64,000 nt of DNA, from contig NZ_CP169217.1 in the NCBI RefSeq assembly GCF_041897535.1, forward strand, positions 2,728,001 through 2,792,000, given 5' to 3'. This document shows positions 28,487 to 37,420 of this stretch, one piece after another. Positions within the stretch are counted from its first letter, which is position 1. Each line of letters begins with the position of its first letter. The notes below the pieces were generated by a model. It was given only the letters and a program-made list of their open reading frames with translations. It ran no database searches and had not been told where the DNA came from. Source of the DNA: Methylomicrobium lacus_A (GTDB lineage Bacteria; Pseudomonadota; Gammaproteobacteria; Methylococcales; Methylomonadaceae). Made by a program: the position numbers and the translations under genes.

Positions 28487-28517
28487 AAAAAAAAAGGAGC
28501 TGCTTAGCTCCTTTTTT
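28487..28517. terminator. Bidirectional rho-independent terminator after clpX
   Basis: A perfect stem GGAGCT/AGCTCC with loop GCTT, preceded by nine A and followed by six T, two bases after the clpX stop. The flanking A and T runs let it act for clpX and also for the convergent lysS-prfB operon. Confidence 0.9.
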
Positions 28518-28526
28518 GTGTCTGTC

Positions 28527-28610
28527 GTAGGGTGCGCATTTATGCCCTTCCAGGGTATCGCGCACCTTCTCTCATTACGGCAAAGGAAAGGTGCGCAATG
28601 CGCACCCTAC
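28527..28610. repeat. Dispersed palindromic repeat, GTAGGGTGCGC family (two facing copies)
   Basis: One copy starts GTAGGGTGCGCATTTATGCC at 28527 and a facing one, AAGGTGCGCAATGCGCACCC plus TAC, ends at 28610. Related copies lie at 34403-34470, 37385-37413 and 45088-45118. The lysS stop codon (TAG at 28609-28607) lies inside the repeat. Confidence 0.7.
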
Positions 28611-30103
28611 TGCTTCGCGCGCAGGTGCGGGAACAGCAACACATCCCGGATCGACGGCGCGTCCGCGAACAGCATCACCAGACGGTCGATGCCGATCCCT
28701 TCGCCCGCGGTCGGCGGCATGCCGTGTTCGAGCGCGACGATGTAGTCCGCGTCGTAATGCATCGCCTCATCGTCGCCGGCTTCCTTGTCCTCGACCTGTT
28801 TCTGGAAGCGCGCGGCCTGATCTTCCGCGTCGTTCAGCTCGGTAAAGCCGTTCGCGATTTCGCGGCCGCCGACGAAGAATTCGAAGCGGTCGGTGATGAA
28901 AGGGTCCTGGTCGTTCCGGCGCGCCAACGGCGACACCTCGACCGGATAGGCGGTGATGAAGGTCGGATTCATCAGCCGGCTTTCGACCGTTTTTTCGAAA
29001 ATCTCGATCTGCAACTTGCCGAGGCCATAACCGTCCTTGACCGACAGATTCAGCTTCCTGCAGACCGCGATCGCGCCTTCTCGGTTATCGATGTCGGATG
29101 CGGTCAGCTCGGGATTGAAGCGCAGGATCGATTCGAATACGCTCATCCGTTCGAACGGCTTGCCGAAATCGTAGTCTTCGCCCTGGTAAGTAATCACTGT
29201 CTGGCCGACGACTTCCTCGGCCAGGCCGCGCAGCATGGCTTCGGTCAGATCCATCAGGTCGCCGTATTCGGCATAGGCCTGATAGAATTCGAGCATCGTG
29301 AATTCCGGATTGTGCCGAGTCGACAGGCCTTCGTTACGGAAATTGCGGTTGATTTCGAAAACCCGCTCGAAGCCGCCGACGACCAGTCGTTTCAGGTACA
29401 GTTCCGGCGCGATCCTGAGGAACAACTGCATGTCCAGCGCATTGTGATGGGTCACGAACGGCCGCGCGGTCGCGCCGCCCGGAATCGCTTGCATCATCGG
29501 CGTTTCGACTTCGAGGAAGTCGCGCTTGATCAAGAATTCGCGGATATAGGCGACGACGCGCGAGCGCAGCAAGAAGGTCTTGCGCGACGACTCGCTCATG
29601 ATCAGATCCAGATAACGCTGGCGGTATTTGATTTCCTGATCGGCGATGCCGTGGAATTTTTCCGGCAAAGGGCGCAGCGATTTGGTCAACAGGCGAATGT
29701 CATCGACCTTCACGCTGAGTTCACCCGCATTGGTCTTGAACAGCACGCCTTCCGCGCCGACGATGTCGCCGATGTCCCATTTCTTGAACTGTTCGTTGTA
29801 GAAGTCTTCAGGCAGCGCATCGCGGGTCACATACAACTGGATCTGACCGGACATGTCCTGAATATGGCAAAAGCTTGCCTTGCCCATGATCCGCCGGGTC
29901 ATGATCCTTCCTGCGACCTTCACGCGCAGCGGGCTTTCTTCGAGTTCTTCCTTCGATTTTTCGCCGTATTCGGCCAGCACTTCGCCGGCCACCACGTTGC
30001 GCCGAAAATCGGTCGGAAACGCGATGCCGCTTTCGCGCAACGCGCTCAATTTGGCGCGGCGCAGCCGAATCAGTTCCTGTTCATCTTGTTCAATTTCTGA
30101 CAT
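28607..30103 (-). CDS. lysS: Lysyl-tRNA synthetase (class II)
   Basis: A 498-residue class II synthetase with an N-terminal OB-fold (KVAGRIMTRRIMGKASFCHI). Motif 2 is FRNEGLSTRHNPEFTMLEFY and motif 3 is GEGIGIDRLVML. It attaches lysine to tRNA-Lys. It follows prfB by 32 bases on the same strand, the prfB-lysS order known from many gammaproteobacteria. Its last bases fall in a dispersed repeat that supplies the TAG stop. Confidence 0.98.
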   Translation of the reverse strand: MSEIEQDEQELIRLRRAKLSALRESGIAFPTDFRRNVVAGEVLAEYGEKSKEELEESPLRVKVAGRIMTRRIMGKASFCHIQDMSGQIQLYVTRDALPEDFYNEQFKKWDIGDIVGAEGVLFKTNAGELSVKVDDIRLLTKSLRPLPEKFHGIADQEIKYRQRYLDLIMSESSRKTFLLRSRVVAYIREFLIKRDFLEVETPMMQAIPGGATARPFVTHHNALDMQLFLRIAPELYLKRLVVGGFERVFEINRNFRNEGLSTRHNPEFTMLEFYQAYAEYGDLMDLTEAMLRGLAEEVVGQTVITYQGEDYDFGKPFERMSVFESILRFNPELTASDIDNREGAIAVCRKLNLSVKDGYGLGKLQIEIFEKTVESRLMNPTFITAYPVEVSPLARRNDQDPFITDRFEFFVGGREIANGFTELNDAEDQAARFQKQVEDKEAGDDEAMHYDADYIVALEHGMPPTAGEGIGIDRLVMLFADAPSIRDVLLFPHLRAKQ

Positions 30104-30135
30104 TTTTTACTGTTTCTCAAGCGTGGAAATTCTAT

Positions 30136-31234
30136 TTACAAACCGCTCTTCAGGCTCGCCTCGATAAACATGTCGAGCCCGCCGTCGAGCACCGCCTGCG
30201 GATTGCCGGTTTCGACGCCGGTGCGGAGATCCTTGATGCGCGACTGGTCGAGCACATAGGAGCGAATCTGGCTGCCCCAGCCGATGTCCGATTTGCTGTC
30301 TTCGAGCGCCTGCTGGGTTTCGCTGCGCTTCATCATTTCGAGTTCGTACAGCTTGGCCTTCAGCTGCTTCATCGCGGTGTCCTTGTTTTTGTGCTGCGAG
30401 CGGTCGCTCTGGCATTGCACGACGATGCCGCTAGGATTATGGGTGATCCGCACCGCCGATTCGGTCCGGTTGATGTGCTGACCGCCGGCGCCCGAGGCGC
30501 GGTAAACGTCGATACGCAAATCGGCCGGATTGATCTCGATCGCGATATTGTCGTCGACTTCCGGAGAGACGAAGACCGAAGCAAACGAGGTATGCCGGCG
30601 GTTGCCCGAGTCGAACGGAGACTTCCGCACCAGGCGGTGCACGCCGGTTTCGGTGCGCAGCCAGCCGAACGCGTATTCGCCTTCGAACTTGATCGTCGCG
30701 CTCTTGATGCCGGCCACATCGCCCGGCGATTCTTCGATCAGCTCGACCTTGAAGCCTTTGCTTTCGCCCCAGCGCAGATACATCCGCTCGATTATCGACG
30801 CCCAGTCCTGCGCCTCGGTGCCGCCGGAGCCGGACTGAATGTCCAGAAATGCATTGTTCGCGTCCATTTCGCCGGAGAACATGCGCCTAAATTCCAGTTT
30901 GGCGACCTGGCTTTCCAGGTGCTCCAGGTCGCTCGCGACCGTGTCGACCGTATCGGCATCGCCTTCCTCGACCGCCAGCGCGAGCAATTCCTCGGCGTCG
31001 CTGAGGCCGGTGTCCATTTCGTTGATCGTATTGACGACCAATTCGAGTTGGCCGCGCTCCTTGCCGAGGCCTTGCGCCAGTTCCGGGTTATCCCAGATCT
31101 TCGGGTTTTCGAGTTCTCTCAGGACTTCGACCAGGCGTTCGCTCTTGCTGTCGAAGTCAAAGATACCCCCTAAGCGACTCGGTGCGCTCTCTGAGGTCGG
31201 CGATTTTGTATTTGATCGGATTGATTTCTTGCAT
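30136..31234 (-). CDS. prfB: Peptide chain release factor 2, with programmed +1 frameshift
   Basis: The gene begins with 25 codons (MQEINPIKYKIADL...) ending at an in-frame TGA (31159-31157). The sequence AGGGGGTATCTTTGAC (31171-31156) is the classic RF2 recoding site: an internal Shine-Dalgarno-like AGGGGG, then CTT-TGA-C. After the +1 shift the protein continues LDFDSKSERLVEVLREL to a total of 365 residues, the normal RF2 length. It keeps the peptide-release motif GGQHINRTESAVRITH and the SPF anticodon-like motif (RKSPFDSG). RF2 ends translation at UGA and UAA and limits its own synthesis through this shift. Upstream of lysS. Confidence 0.97.
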
Positions 31235-31473
31235 GGCTGAAACAGAAAGGCCGTCGTTCCGCGACGGTTTGCGGTAAACCTGCGCGGCTAAATTGATGAA
31301 AACCATTGATTATAACCCATATTGGGATGGCTGGCATGAACAACTTATGCATTCAGATACACGCCATTATCGAGACAGTCGCAACAAATTAGGGTTAAAA
31401 TAGCCGCAAAATCACGGGTATCGGGCGCGAAGCCGGTCCCGGTCATCTCATACATAATCAGAAGGACAGCTTG

Positions 31474-32751
31474 ATGACTGAAATAACTGAAGTACCGAGT
31501 CCTTTTTGCGGCATCGGCACGGATGACCTGACGGTTCAGGTGGACGGCCTGGCGCTGAAAGTGACGGCGAACGGTTGCGCGGTAAACACGCCCGCGTTCG
31601 AACAGGCGATCACCGATACCTCTCCCCGGGTTGACGGCAAGGAGGTCAGTCTGGAGGTTGCCGCGAAAAAGGCGGCGGCCTTGCTGAAAGACACCCGGTT
31701 GCCGGTGATCGGCGGCTGCGCAACCGACGTGAACGGCATGCGCGCGCTGCTGGCGCTGGCCGATCGTGTCGGCGCGGTGGTCGACAACATGAATTTCTCG
31801 GCCGCCCGCAACAACTTTTTGACGTTGCAGGATTCGGGCTGGATGAACACCACGCTGGCCGAAGTCAAAAACCGCTGCGATTTGCTGCTGGTCGTCGGCT
31901 CCGACCTGGAAGCCTTCGCGCCGCGTTTCTTCGAGCGTTACCTCTGGAACAAGGAAGCGATGTTCGTCGACGATACGGCGAGCCGTCAGGTGATCTATCT
32001 CGGCAAGGCGCCGTCAGGCAACGCCTCGACTTCGCCGAACGGCCAGGCCGCAAAAGTCCTGACCTGCGCCGATGCGGATTTGCCGGAAGTGATCGCGGTC
32101 CTGCGCGCATTGGTCAAGGGCCATCCGATTCAGGCCGAAGCGGTCGCCGGCATCGCGATCGCCGAGCTAAGAACAATTGCAGAGCAATTGAAGGCCGCGC
32201 GTTACAGCGTCGTGACCTGGGCCGCAGGCGCCCTGGCGTTCCGTCAGGCCGAACTGACCGTGCAGACCTTGTCCGAAATGATCAAGGACATCAACGACAT
32301 GAATACTCGATGCTCCGGCCTGCCGCTCGGCGGCAAGGAAGGCGACCAGACCGCCAACCAGGTCTGCGGCTGGACCACCGGCTTCCCGGCGCGCACCCGT
32401 TTCTCGCGCGGCTATCCCGAATACGACCCTTTCTTGAACGACGCGAATGCGCTGATCGCGAACGACGAGGCCGACGCGCTGGTCTGGGTGCAGGCATTCA
32501 ACGCGAAAGCGGTGCCGCCTACGAACCATGTGCCGACGATCGTGATCGGCCGTTCCGGCATGACCTTCGCGAAAGAGCCCGCTGTCTTCATCCCGGTCGG
32601 AACCCCGGGTATCGATCATGCGGGCCACGCCTACCGGATGGACAACGTGGTTGCGATCCGTCTGAAAAAATTGCGCGACTCCGGCCTGCCGAGCACGGCC
32701 GACGCGCTTCATGCGATTGAAAACGCCCTACGCGAGATGAATGTATGCTGA
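31474..32751 (+). CDS. fhcB: Formyltransferase/hydrolase complex subunit B (formylmethanofuran dehydrogenase B homologue)
   Basis: A 425-residue homologue of FwdB/FmdB. It keeps SGLPLGGKEGDQTANQVCGW and FSRGYPEYDP, but the N-terminal iron-sulfur Cys motif of the methanogen enzyme is reduced to a single Cys (PFCGIGTDD). This agrees with methylotroph FhcB being a non-redox subunit of the complex that turns formyl-tetrahydromethanopterin into formate. The ATG at 31474 has GAAGGA 7 bases upstream; a TTG directly before it is less likely. It overlaps fhcA by 7 bases. First gene of fhcBADC. Confidence 0.95.
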   Translation: MTEITEVPSPFCGIGTDDLTVQVDGLALKVTANGCAVNTPAFEQAITDTSPRVDGKEVSLEVAAKKAAALLKDTRLPVIGGCATDVNGMRALLALADRVGAVVDNMNFSAARNNFLTLQDSGWMNTTLAEVKNRCDLLLVVGSDLEAFAPRFFERYLWNKEAMFVDDTASRQVIYLGKAPSGNASTSPNGQAAKVLTCADADLPEVIAVLRALVKGHPIQAEAVAGIAIAELRTIAEQLKAARYSVVTWAAGALAFRQAELTVQTLSEMIKDINDMNTRCSGLPLGGKEGDQTANQVCGWTTGFPARTRFSRGYPEYDPFLNDANALIANDEADALVWVQAFNAKAVPPTNHVPTIVIGRSGMTFAKEPAVFIPVGTPGIDHAGHAYRMDNVVAIRLKKLRDSGLPSTADALHAIENALREMNVC

Positions 32752-34406
32752 TAAAACTCACAGGTGGAACCGTCTATGATCCTGCCGCCGGCGTCGACGG
32801 CAAGAAACAGGACATTTACATTCAGGACGGGCGCATCGTCAAAAAGCCCGTGAAGGACGTGCAAATCGACAAGGAATACGACCTGAAAGGCAAGGTCGTG
32901 ATGTCCGGCGCGATCGACATGCATACGCATATCGGTGGCGGCAAGGGCAACATCGCCCGGACTTTGCTGCCGGAAGATCATCGCCAGGATCCGGTCGCGC
33001 GCACTTCCTGCACCCGCTCGGGCTGCGGTCATGCGATGCCGAGCACCTTCGTGACCGGCTACCGTTATGCCGAGATGGGCTACACGGCCGGCTTCGAGCC
33101 GGCCGTGCTGCCGGTCAACGCGCGCCAGGCGCACATGGAAATGGCCGACATTCCGATCCTGGACAAGGGCGGTTATGTCTTGCTCGGCAGCGACGACTAC
33201 CTGTTGCGCCTGTTGACCGCGAAAAAGGATCAGAAGGCGGTCAACGATTATGTCGCCTGGACCATGCAGGCGGCGAAGGCGATCGGCGTCAAGGTGGTCA
33301 ATCCGGGCGGCATCAATGCGTTCAAGTTCAATCAGCGCAAGCTCGACCTGGACGAGCAGAACAGCCATTACGGGGTGACGCCGCGGCAGATTCTGCAAAC
33401 CCTGGCGACCGCGGTCAAGGAAATCGGCGTCAAGCATCCCTTGCATGTGCACGGCTGCAATCTTGGCGTGCCCGGCAATGTCGATACCACGCTGAACACG
33501 ATCGAAGGCATCGGCGGCCTGCCGCTGCATTTGACGCATATCCAGTTCCACAGCTACGGCACCGAAGGCGACTTCAAGTTCTCCTCCGGCGCGGCGAAGA
33601 TCGCCGAAGCGGTCAACAAGCACAAGAACATCACGATCGACGTCGGCCAGATCCTGTTCGGGCAGACCGTCACCGCGTCCGGCGACAACATGCGCCAGCA
33701 CGCCAACCACAAGCACGCGAACCCGAACAAATGGGTCACGATGGACATCGAGTGCGATGCCGGCTGCGGGGTCGTGCCGTTCAAGTACCGCGACCAGAAT
33801 TTCGTGAATGCCTTGCAATGGGCGATCGGCCTCGAAACCTTCCTGCTGGTCGACGACCCGTGGCGCATCTTCCTGACCACCGATCATCCGAACGGCGCGC
33901 CGTTCACCAGCTATCCGCATCTGATCCGCCTGTTGATGGACAAGACCTTCCGCAACGACATGTTGTCCAGGATCCATCCGGAAGCGCAGAAGATGACGAC
34001 CCTGGCTTCGATAAACCGCGAATATTCCTTGCAGGAAATCGCGATCATGACCCGCGCCGGCGCGGCCAGGCTGATCGGTTTGCAGGACCGCGGCGGCCTG
34101 AGTCCCGGCAACTGGGCCGACATCACGATCTATACCGACAACGCGGACCGCGAAAAGATGTTCGAGAAACCGGACTATGTATTCAAGGACGGCGAGTTGG
34201 TCGTGCGCGACGGCAAGGTGATCCACAGCAAATGGGGCACCACCCATGTCGTGAATCCTGATTTCGACCCGTCGGTCGAAAAAGGCCTAAAGGACTATTT
34301 CGACCGCTATCTGACGATGAAACTCGGCAACTTTAAAATCAGCGACGATGAAATAACCGAAGACGGGCGCGGCAGCATCACCGTGCATCCGCTGCAAGCC
34401 AAGTAG
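32745..34406 (+). CDS. fhcA: Formyltransferase/hydrolase complex subunit A (amidohydrolase)
   Basis: A 553-residue amidohydrolase-fold protein. It shows the metal-binding start GAIDMHTHIGGGKGN (about residues 55-69), then HGCNLG, HLTHIQFHSYG and the late FLTTDHPNGAPF. In methylotrophs this subunit hydrolyses the formyl group from the methanofuran analogue to formate. It overlaps fhcB by 7 bases. The TAG stop and the bases after it belong to a dispersed palindromic repeat, and the next fhc gene lies 661 bases away because two foreign-looking genes intervene. Confidence 0.96.
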   Translation: MLIKLTGGTVYDPAAGVDGKKQDIYIQDGRIVKKPVKDVQIDKEYDLKGKVVMSGAIDMHTHIGGGKGNIARTLLPEDHRQDPVARTSCTRSGCGHAMPSTFVTGYRYAEMGYTAGFEPAVLPVNARQAHMEMADIPILDKGGYVLLGSDDYLLRLLTAKKDQKAVNDYVAWTMQAAKAIGVKVVNPGGINAFKFNQRKLDLDEQNSHYGVTPRQILQTLATAVKEIGVKHPLHVHGCNLGVPGNVDTTLNTIEGIGGLPLHLTHIQFHSYGTEGDFKFSSGAAKIAEAVNKHKNITIDVGQILFGQTVTASGDNMRQHANHKHANPNKWVTMDIECDAGCGVVPFKYRDQNFVNALQWAIGLETFLLVDDPWRIFLTTDHPNGAPFTSYPHLIRLLMDKTFRNDMLSRIHPEAQKMTTLASINREYSLQEIAIMTRAGAARLIGLQDRGGLSPGNWADITIYTDNADREKMFEKPDYVFKDGELVVRDGKVIHSKWGTTHVVNPDFDPSVEKGLKDYFDRYLTMKLGNFKISDDEITEDGRGSITVHPLQAK

Positions 34407-34470
34407 GGTGCGCATCGCGCACCTTTTCGGTGTTTGGTGTTTGTTAAGGTGCGTGATACACACACTACGC
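34403..34470. repeat. Dispersed palindromic repeats after fhcA
   Basis: GTAGGGTGCGCATCGCGCAC at 34403 contains the fhcA TAG stop. A second unit, TTAAGGTGCGTGATACACAC, follows at about 34444. The stretch TGTTTGTTAAGGTGCG resembles the unit at 37380-37413 on the other side of fhcC. Confidence 0.7.
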
Positions 34471-34527
34471 CTTGCTGTCATTATCAACGACAATTTACTG
34501 CGCCATGGCTGTTCGTGAGGATTTTGA

Positions 34528-34776
34528 ATGCCTGAGATAAGCCGGTTTCTGGGAATTATCATTTTTATGTATTTTGACGAACATAATCCGCCGCATTTTC
34601 ATGTCAAATACAATGAATACAAAGCTGTTGTGGAAATCCAATCGTTAAATATCCTGGCAGGCCATCTCCCTGGAAAAGTCCGCGGCTTGGTTGAAGAGTG
34701 GGCGGAGTTGCATCAAAAAGAATTATTGGAAATGTGGAATACAAAGGATTTTCATAAAGTTAAACCGTTGGTATAA
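34528..34776 (+). CDS. DUF4160 family protein (putative toxin-antitoxin partner)
   Basis: An 82-residue protein with the DUF4160 core MPEISRFLGIIIFMYFDEHN, then PPHFHVKYNEYKA. The family is usually found next to DUF2442, as here (4 bases downstream), and the pair has been proposed to be toxin-antitoxin-like, without firm proof. Base composition is AT-richer than the surrounding fhc genes. It sits between fhcA and fhcD, co-directional with them, which suggests insertion into the operon. Confidence 0.85.
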   Translation: MPEISRFLGIIIFMYFDEHNPPHFHVKYNEYKAVVEIQSLNILAGHLPGKVRGLVEEWAELHQKELLEMWNTKDFHKVKPLV

Positions 34777-34780
34777 CAAC

Positions 34781-35041
34781 ATGATTGTTAGCGTAAAAGC
34801 AGCCAAATATCTTGATGCGTATCGATTGAATCTGGTTTTTGACACCGGAGAATCCGGCGATGTCGATTTACAAGACCTCGTCTTCAAATACGATGCCGCA
34901 TCGCCATTAAGAGATATTAATAATTTCAAATCCTTTACCTTAGACGAGTGGGCGACGGTAGTATGGGATTGCGGTTTTGATGTATCCCCTGAAACGCTTT
35001 ATGAAAGAGCGACTGGAAAACATGTCAATTGGATTCAATAA
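34781..35041 (+). CDS. DUF2442 family protein (putative toxin-antitoxin partner)
   Basis: An 86-residue protein, MIVSVKAAKYLDAYRLNLVF onwards, with the DUF2442 features DTGESGDVDL and DEWATVVWDCGFDVSPETLY. It follows the DUF4160 gene by 4 bases, forming one unit. Upstream in-frame codons overlap the DUF4160 gene and are not used. It ends 26 bases before fhcD. Function unknown; partner role inferred from the fixed pairing. Confidence 0.85.
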   Translation: MIVSVKAAKYLDAYRLNLVFDTGESGDVDLQDLVFKYDAASPLRDINNFKSFTLDEWATVVWDCGFDVSPETLYERATGKHVNWIQ

Positions 35042-35067
35042 ATGAAAAAGAACAATGAGTGCCAACC

Positions 35068-35964
35068 ATGATTATTAACGGTGTAACGATAGACGCAACC
35101 TTCGCCGAAGCGTTTCCGATGAAGGCGACGCGGGCGATCATCACCGCGCAGAACGAAAAATGGGCGATTATTTCCGCGCAGGCGATGACCGGTTTCGCGA
35201 CCTCGGTGATTGCCTGCGGCTGCGAGGCCGGCATCGAACGGGTTCTCGATCCGTCCGAAACCCCGGACGGCCGCCCCGGCGTCTCGATCATGATTTTCGC
35301 GATGGGCGGCAAGGGCCTCGCGAAACAACTCGAAACCCGAGCCGGCCAGTGCGTGCTGACCTCGCCGACTTCGGCCTTGTTCGCCGGCATCGACGGCGGC
35401 AAGCCGATTCCGCTCGGCAAAAACCTGCGCTATTTCGGCGACGGCTTTCAGGTCGCGAAAGTGATCGGCGGCAAGCGCTACTGGCGTATTCCGGTGATGG
35501 ACGGCGAGTTTCTAACCGAAGCGACCACTTCGCAAGTCGATGCGGTCGGCGGTGGCAATTTCCTGGTGTTGGCCGAATCGCAGCCGCAAGCACTGGCCGC
35601 CTGCGAAGCCGCGATCGAAGCGATGCGCCAGGTGCCGAACGTGATCATGCCGTTCCCCGGCGGTGTCGTGCGCTCCGGCTCGAAAGTCGGCTCCAAATAC
35701 AAGGCGCTCGGCGCCTCGACCAACGATGCGTTCTGCCCAACCTTGAAAGGCATGACCCAGACCGAACTGTCGCCTGAAGTCGAGTCGGTGATGGAAATCG
35801 TGATCGACGGGCTGACCAAGGAAGACATCGACAAGGCGATGCGCGCCGGCATCCAGGCCGTCTGCGACTTGGGCGCCGCCAACGGCATCAAACGCATCAG
35901 CGCCGGCAACTACGGCGGCAAACTCGGACCGTTCCACTTTCATTTGCAGGAGATCATGGCATGA
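35068..35964 (+). CDS. fhcD: Formylmethanofuran-tetrahydromethanopterin N-formyltransferase
   Basis: A 298-residue Ftr homologue. It starts MIINGVTIDATFAEAFPMKA, aligning with the usual Ftr N-terminus; a GTG 9 bases upstream is possible. Conserved stretches include MIFAMGGKGLAKQL, PFPGGVVRSGSKVGSKYKAL and the C-terminal AGNYGGKLGPFHFHL. It moves the formyl group between tetrahydromethanopterin and the methanofuran analogue in formaldehyde oxidation. It overlaps fhcC by 4 bases (ATGA). Confidence 0.96.
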   Translation: MIINGVTIDATFAEAFPMKATRAIITAQNEKWAIISAQAMTGFATSVIACGCEAGIERVLDPSETPDGRPGVSIMIFAMGGKGLAKQLETRAGQCVLTSPTSALFAGIDGGKPIPLGKNLRYFGDGFQVAKVIGGKRYWRIPVMDGEFLTEATTSQVDAVGGGNFLVLAESQPQALAACEAAIEAMRQVPNVIMPFPGGVVRSGSKVGSKYKALGASTNDAFCPTLKGMTQTELSPEVESVMEIVIDGLTKEDIDKAMRAGIQAVCDLGAANGIKRISAGNYGGKLGPFHFHLQEIMA

Positions 35965-36773
35965 GCGCGCTCACCTTTACGCTGAAACACCGCCCCGACC
36001 AGAGCGTCGACATGTCGCCGCTGGTCTGCCATAACCTCGAAGGCAAGGAAAATCGCGAGATCGCCGCGCTCGAACTGCAATCCGGCAAGGCGAAACTGCG
36101 CGTCGATGCGCTGTTCACCCTTTCCGGCAACGATCCGCACAACATCGTGATCAAGAACAGCTTTGGCAAGCTCGATTTCATCGGCAAGGACCTTCACAGC
36201 GGCAGCATCCGCGTCGAAGGCGACGCCGGCGCTTATCTCGGCCTGGGCATGAAGTCCGGCAGCATAAGGGTTACCGGCAATGCCGGCCTCTATGCGGCCT
36301 GCGAAATGAAAAAAGGCACGCTCGAAATCGACGGCAACGCCGGCGACTTTCTCGGCGGCGCGCTGCCCGGCAACAAGATGGGCATGAAAGGCGGCCTGAT
36401 CCTGGTCAAAGGCAACGTCGGCGAACGCGCCGGCGACCACATGCGCCGCGGCACGATCCTGATCGAAGGCAATGCCGGCGACTACTGCGGCTCCCGGATG
36501 ACCGCCGGCACCATCGCGGTGATGGGCCAGACCGGCCGCTATGCCGGCTATGCGATGCGCCGCGGCACGTTGCTGTTGTGGAATCAGCCGCAGCTTCCGG
36601 CCAGCTTCAACGACTGCGGCGCGCATACGTTGGGATTTTTACCGCTGTTGTTTGCTTCGTTCAAGAGTTTGAACTCGCGCTTTGCCGATGCGGCGGTTGG
36701 GTTTAACCGGGTGCGGCGTTATGCGGGGGATATGGCGGAAATGGGGCGCGGCGAGGTTTTGGTTAAATTGTAG
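35961..36773 (+). CDS. fhcC: Formyltransferase/hydrolase complex subunit C
   Basis: A 270-residue beta-helix protein with repeated G-x-x-x-G turns (GDAGAYLGLGMKSGSIRVTG, GNAGDFLGGALPG, GNVGERAGDHMRRGTILIEG), the fold shared with the glutamate synthase C-terminal domain. It binds the other subunits of the complex. Last gene of fhcBADC. Its final 123 bases recur 770 bases downstream as a truncated copy (37421-37543) beyond a toxin-antitoxin pair. Confidence 0.95.
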   Translation: MSALTFTLKHRPDQSVDMSPLVCHNLEGKENREIAALELQSGKAKLRVDALFTLSGNDPHNIVIKNSFGKLDFIGKDLHSGSIRVEGDAGAYLGLGMKSGSIRVTGNAGLYAACEMKKGTLEIDGNAGDFLGGALPGNKMGMKGGLILVKGNVGERAGDHMRRGTILIEGNAGDYCGSRMTAGTIAVMGQTGRYAGYAMRRGTLLLWNQPQLPASFNDCGAHTLGFLPLLFASFKSLNSRFADAAVGFNRVRRYAGDMAEMGRGEVLVKL

Positions 36774-36777
36774 CTTT

Positions 36778-36835
36778 GTAGTCGGGCACGCTTTTTGTGC
36801 CCGACATTTTGATGCCCAAACGTCGGTCAACGATG
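36778..36835. repeat. Palindromic repeat after fhcC, also a possible terminator
   Basis: A perfect 9-base stem GTCGGGCAC/GTGCCCGAC (36781-36805) with a T-rich loop, 7 bases after the fhcC stop, then AAACGTCGGTCAACGATG. A related, decayed copy is at 42249-42317, so this is a dispersed repeat. Confidence 0.65.
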
Positions 36836-36870
36836 AAGCTGTTGCCCGATCTACCCGGCTGGAGGTCATT

Positions 36871-37059
36871 TTGAATACCGCAAAAAATGAAATTCAATCA
36901 TTGCTCCAGAAACTGCCCGATGATTGCTCATTCGAAGACATCCAATATCACCTTTATGTGATTGAAAAAATAAGAAAAGGGATAGAAAGAGCGGAGATCG
37001 AGGGTGTCGTCTCTCAAGACGAAGTCGAGAAGCGATTCGATAAATGGGCTACAAAGTAG
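36871..37059 (+). CDS. Probable antitoxin of a RelE/ParE-type pair
   Basis: A 62-residue helical, charged protein, LNTAKNEIQSLLQKLPDDCS onwards, ending EVEKRFDKWATK. The start is a TTG at 36871 with GGAGG 5 bases upstream; no in-frame ATG fits without running back into fhcC. It overlaps the toxin gene by 16 bases, the normal antitoxin-first order. The family is not named with certainty; the antitoxin role rests on position, size and the linked toxin. Confidence 0.7.
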   Translation: MNTAKNEIQSLLQKLPDDCSFEDIQYHLYVIEKIRKGIERAEIEGVVSQDEVEKRFDKWATK

Positions 37060-37358
37060 TCTGGTCGCCGGAAGCCATCGAAGACCTGGAATCGATCGCC
37101 GACTATATTGGCCGAGACTCGGAGTTCTATGCAAGAGCCGTCGTGTCGAAGATTTTGCAACTAGCCAGAAGCCTTAAAGATTTTCCTTGGATTGGAAGAG
37201 TCGTGCCGGAACTCAACGATGAGAATATCAGAGAGCGGTTCATATACAGTTATCGAGTTGTTTATCATATCGAACAGAATCGAATACTTGTGGTTGCAAT
37301 TATTCATGGCAAACGATTGATTGAAAACATTTCCGATAGATTTGGAAAGCTTACCTAA
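37044..37358 (+). CDS. Type II toxin of the RelE/ParE superfamily
   Basis: A 104-residue protein with the ParE/RelE fold pattern: MGYKVVWSPEAIEDLESIAD, YIGRDS, an inner helix, FPWIGRVVPEL, then the strand block RERFIYSYRVVYHI and VVAIIHGKRL. ParE toxins target gyrase and RelE toxins cleave mRNA; which applies here cannot be read from the sequence. The FPWIGR-like loop and the IHGKR end are typical of ParE-like members. It lies between fhcC and a duplicate of the fhcC 3' end. Confidence 0.88.
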   Translation: MGYKVVWSPEAIEDLESIADYIGRDSEFYARAVVSKILQLARSLKDFPWIGRVVPELNDENIRERFIYSYRVVYHIEQNRILVVAIIHGKRLIENISDRFGKLT

Positions 37359-37384
37359 TCGATTAGCTTTTTCGTTGTTTTGTG

Positions 37385-37413
37385 TTCGTTAAGGTGCGCG
37401 ATGCGCACCCTAC
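37385..37413. repeat. Dispersed palindromic repeat, GGTGCGC family
   Basis: TTAAGGTGCGCGATGCGCAC plus CCTAC: a palindrome of the same family as 28527-28610 and 34403-34470. It ends next to the fhcC fragment. Confidence 0.7.
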
Positions 37414-37420
37414 CTGGCTG

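Noticed and set aside
27180..28565. A 461-codon open frame antisense to clpX, and a 574-codon one at 25276-27000 antisense to tig/clpP
   Set aside because: Both are by-products of codon bias in highly conserved genes on the other strand, with Arg/Gln/His-rich shadow content.
28532..30100. A 522-codon open frame antisense to lysS
   Set aside because: It mirrors lysS codon for codon, encodes no recognisable domain and lies opposite an unmistakable synthetase; high-GC codon use leaves the antisense frame open.
32709..34247. A 512-codon open frame antisense to fhcA
   Set aside because: Same reason: no domain, no ribosome site, opposite a certain gene.
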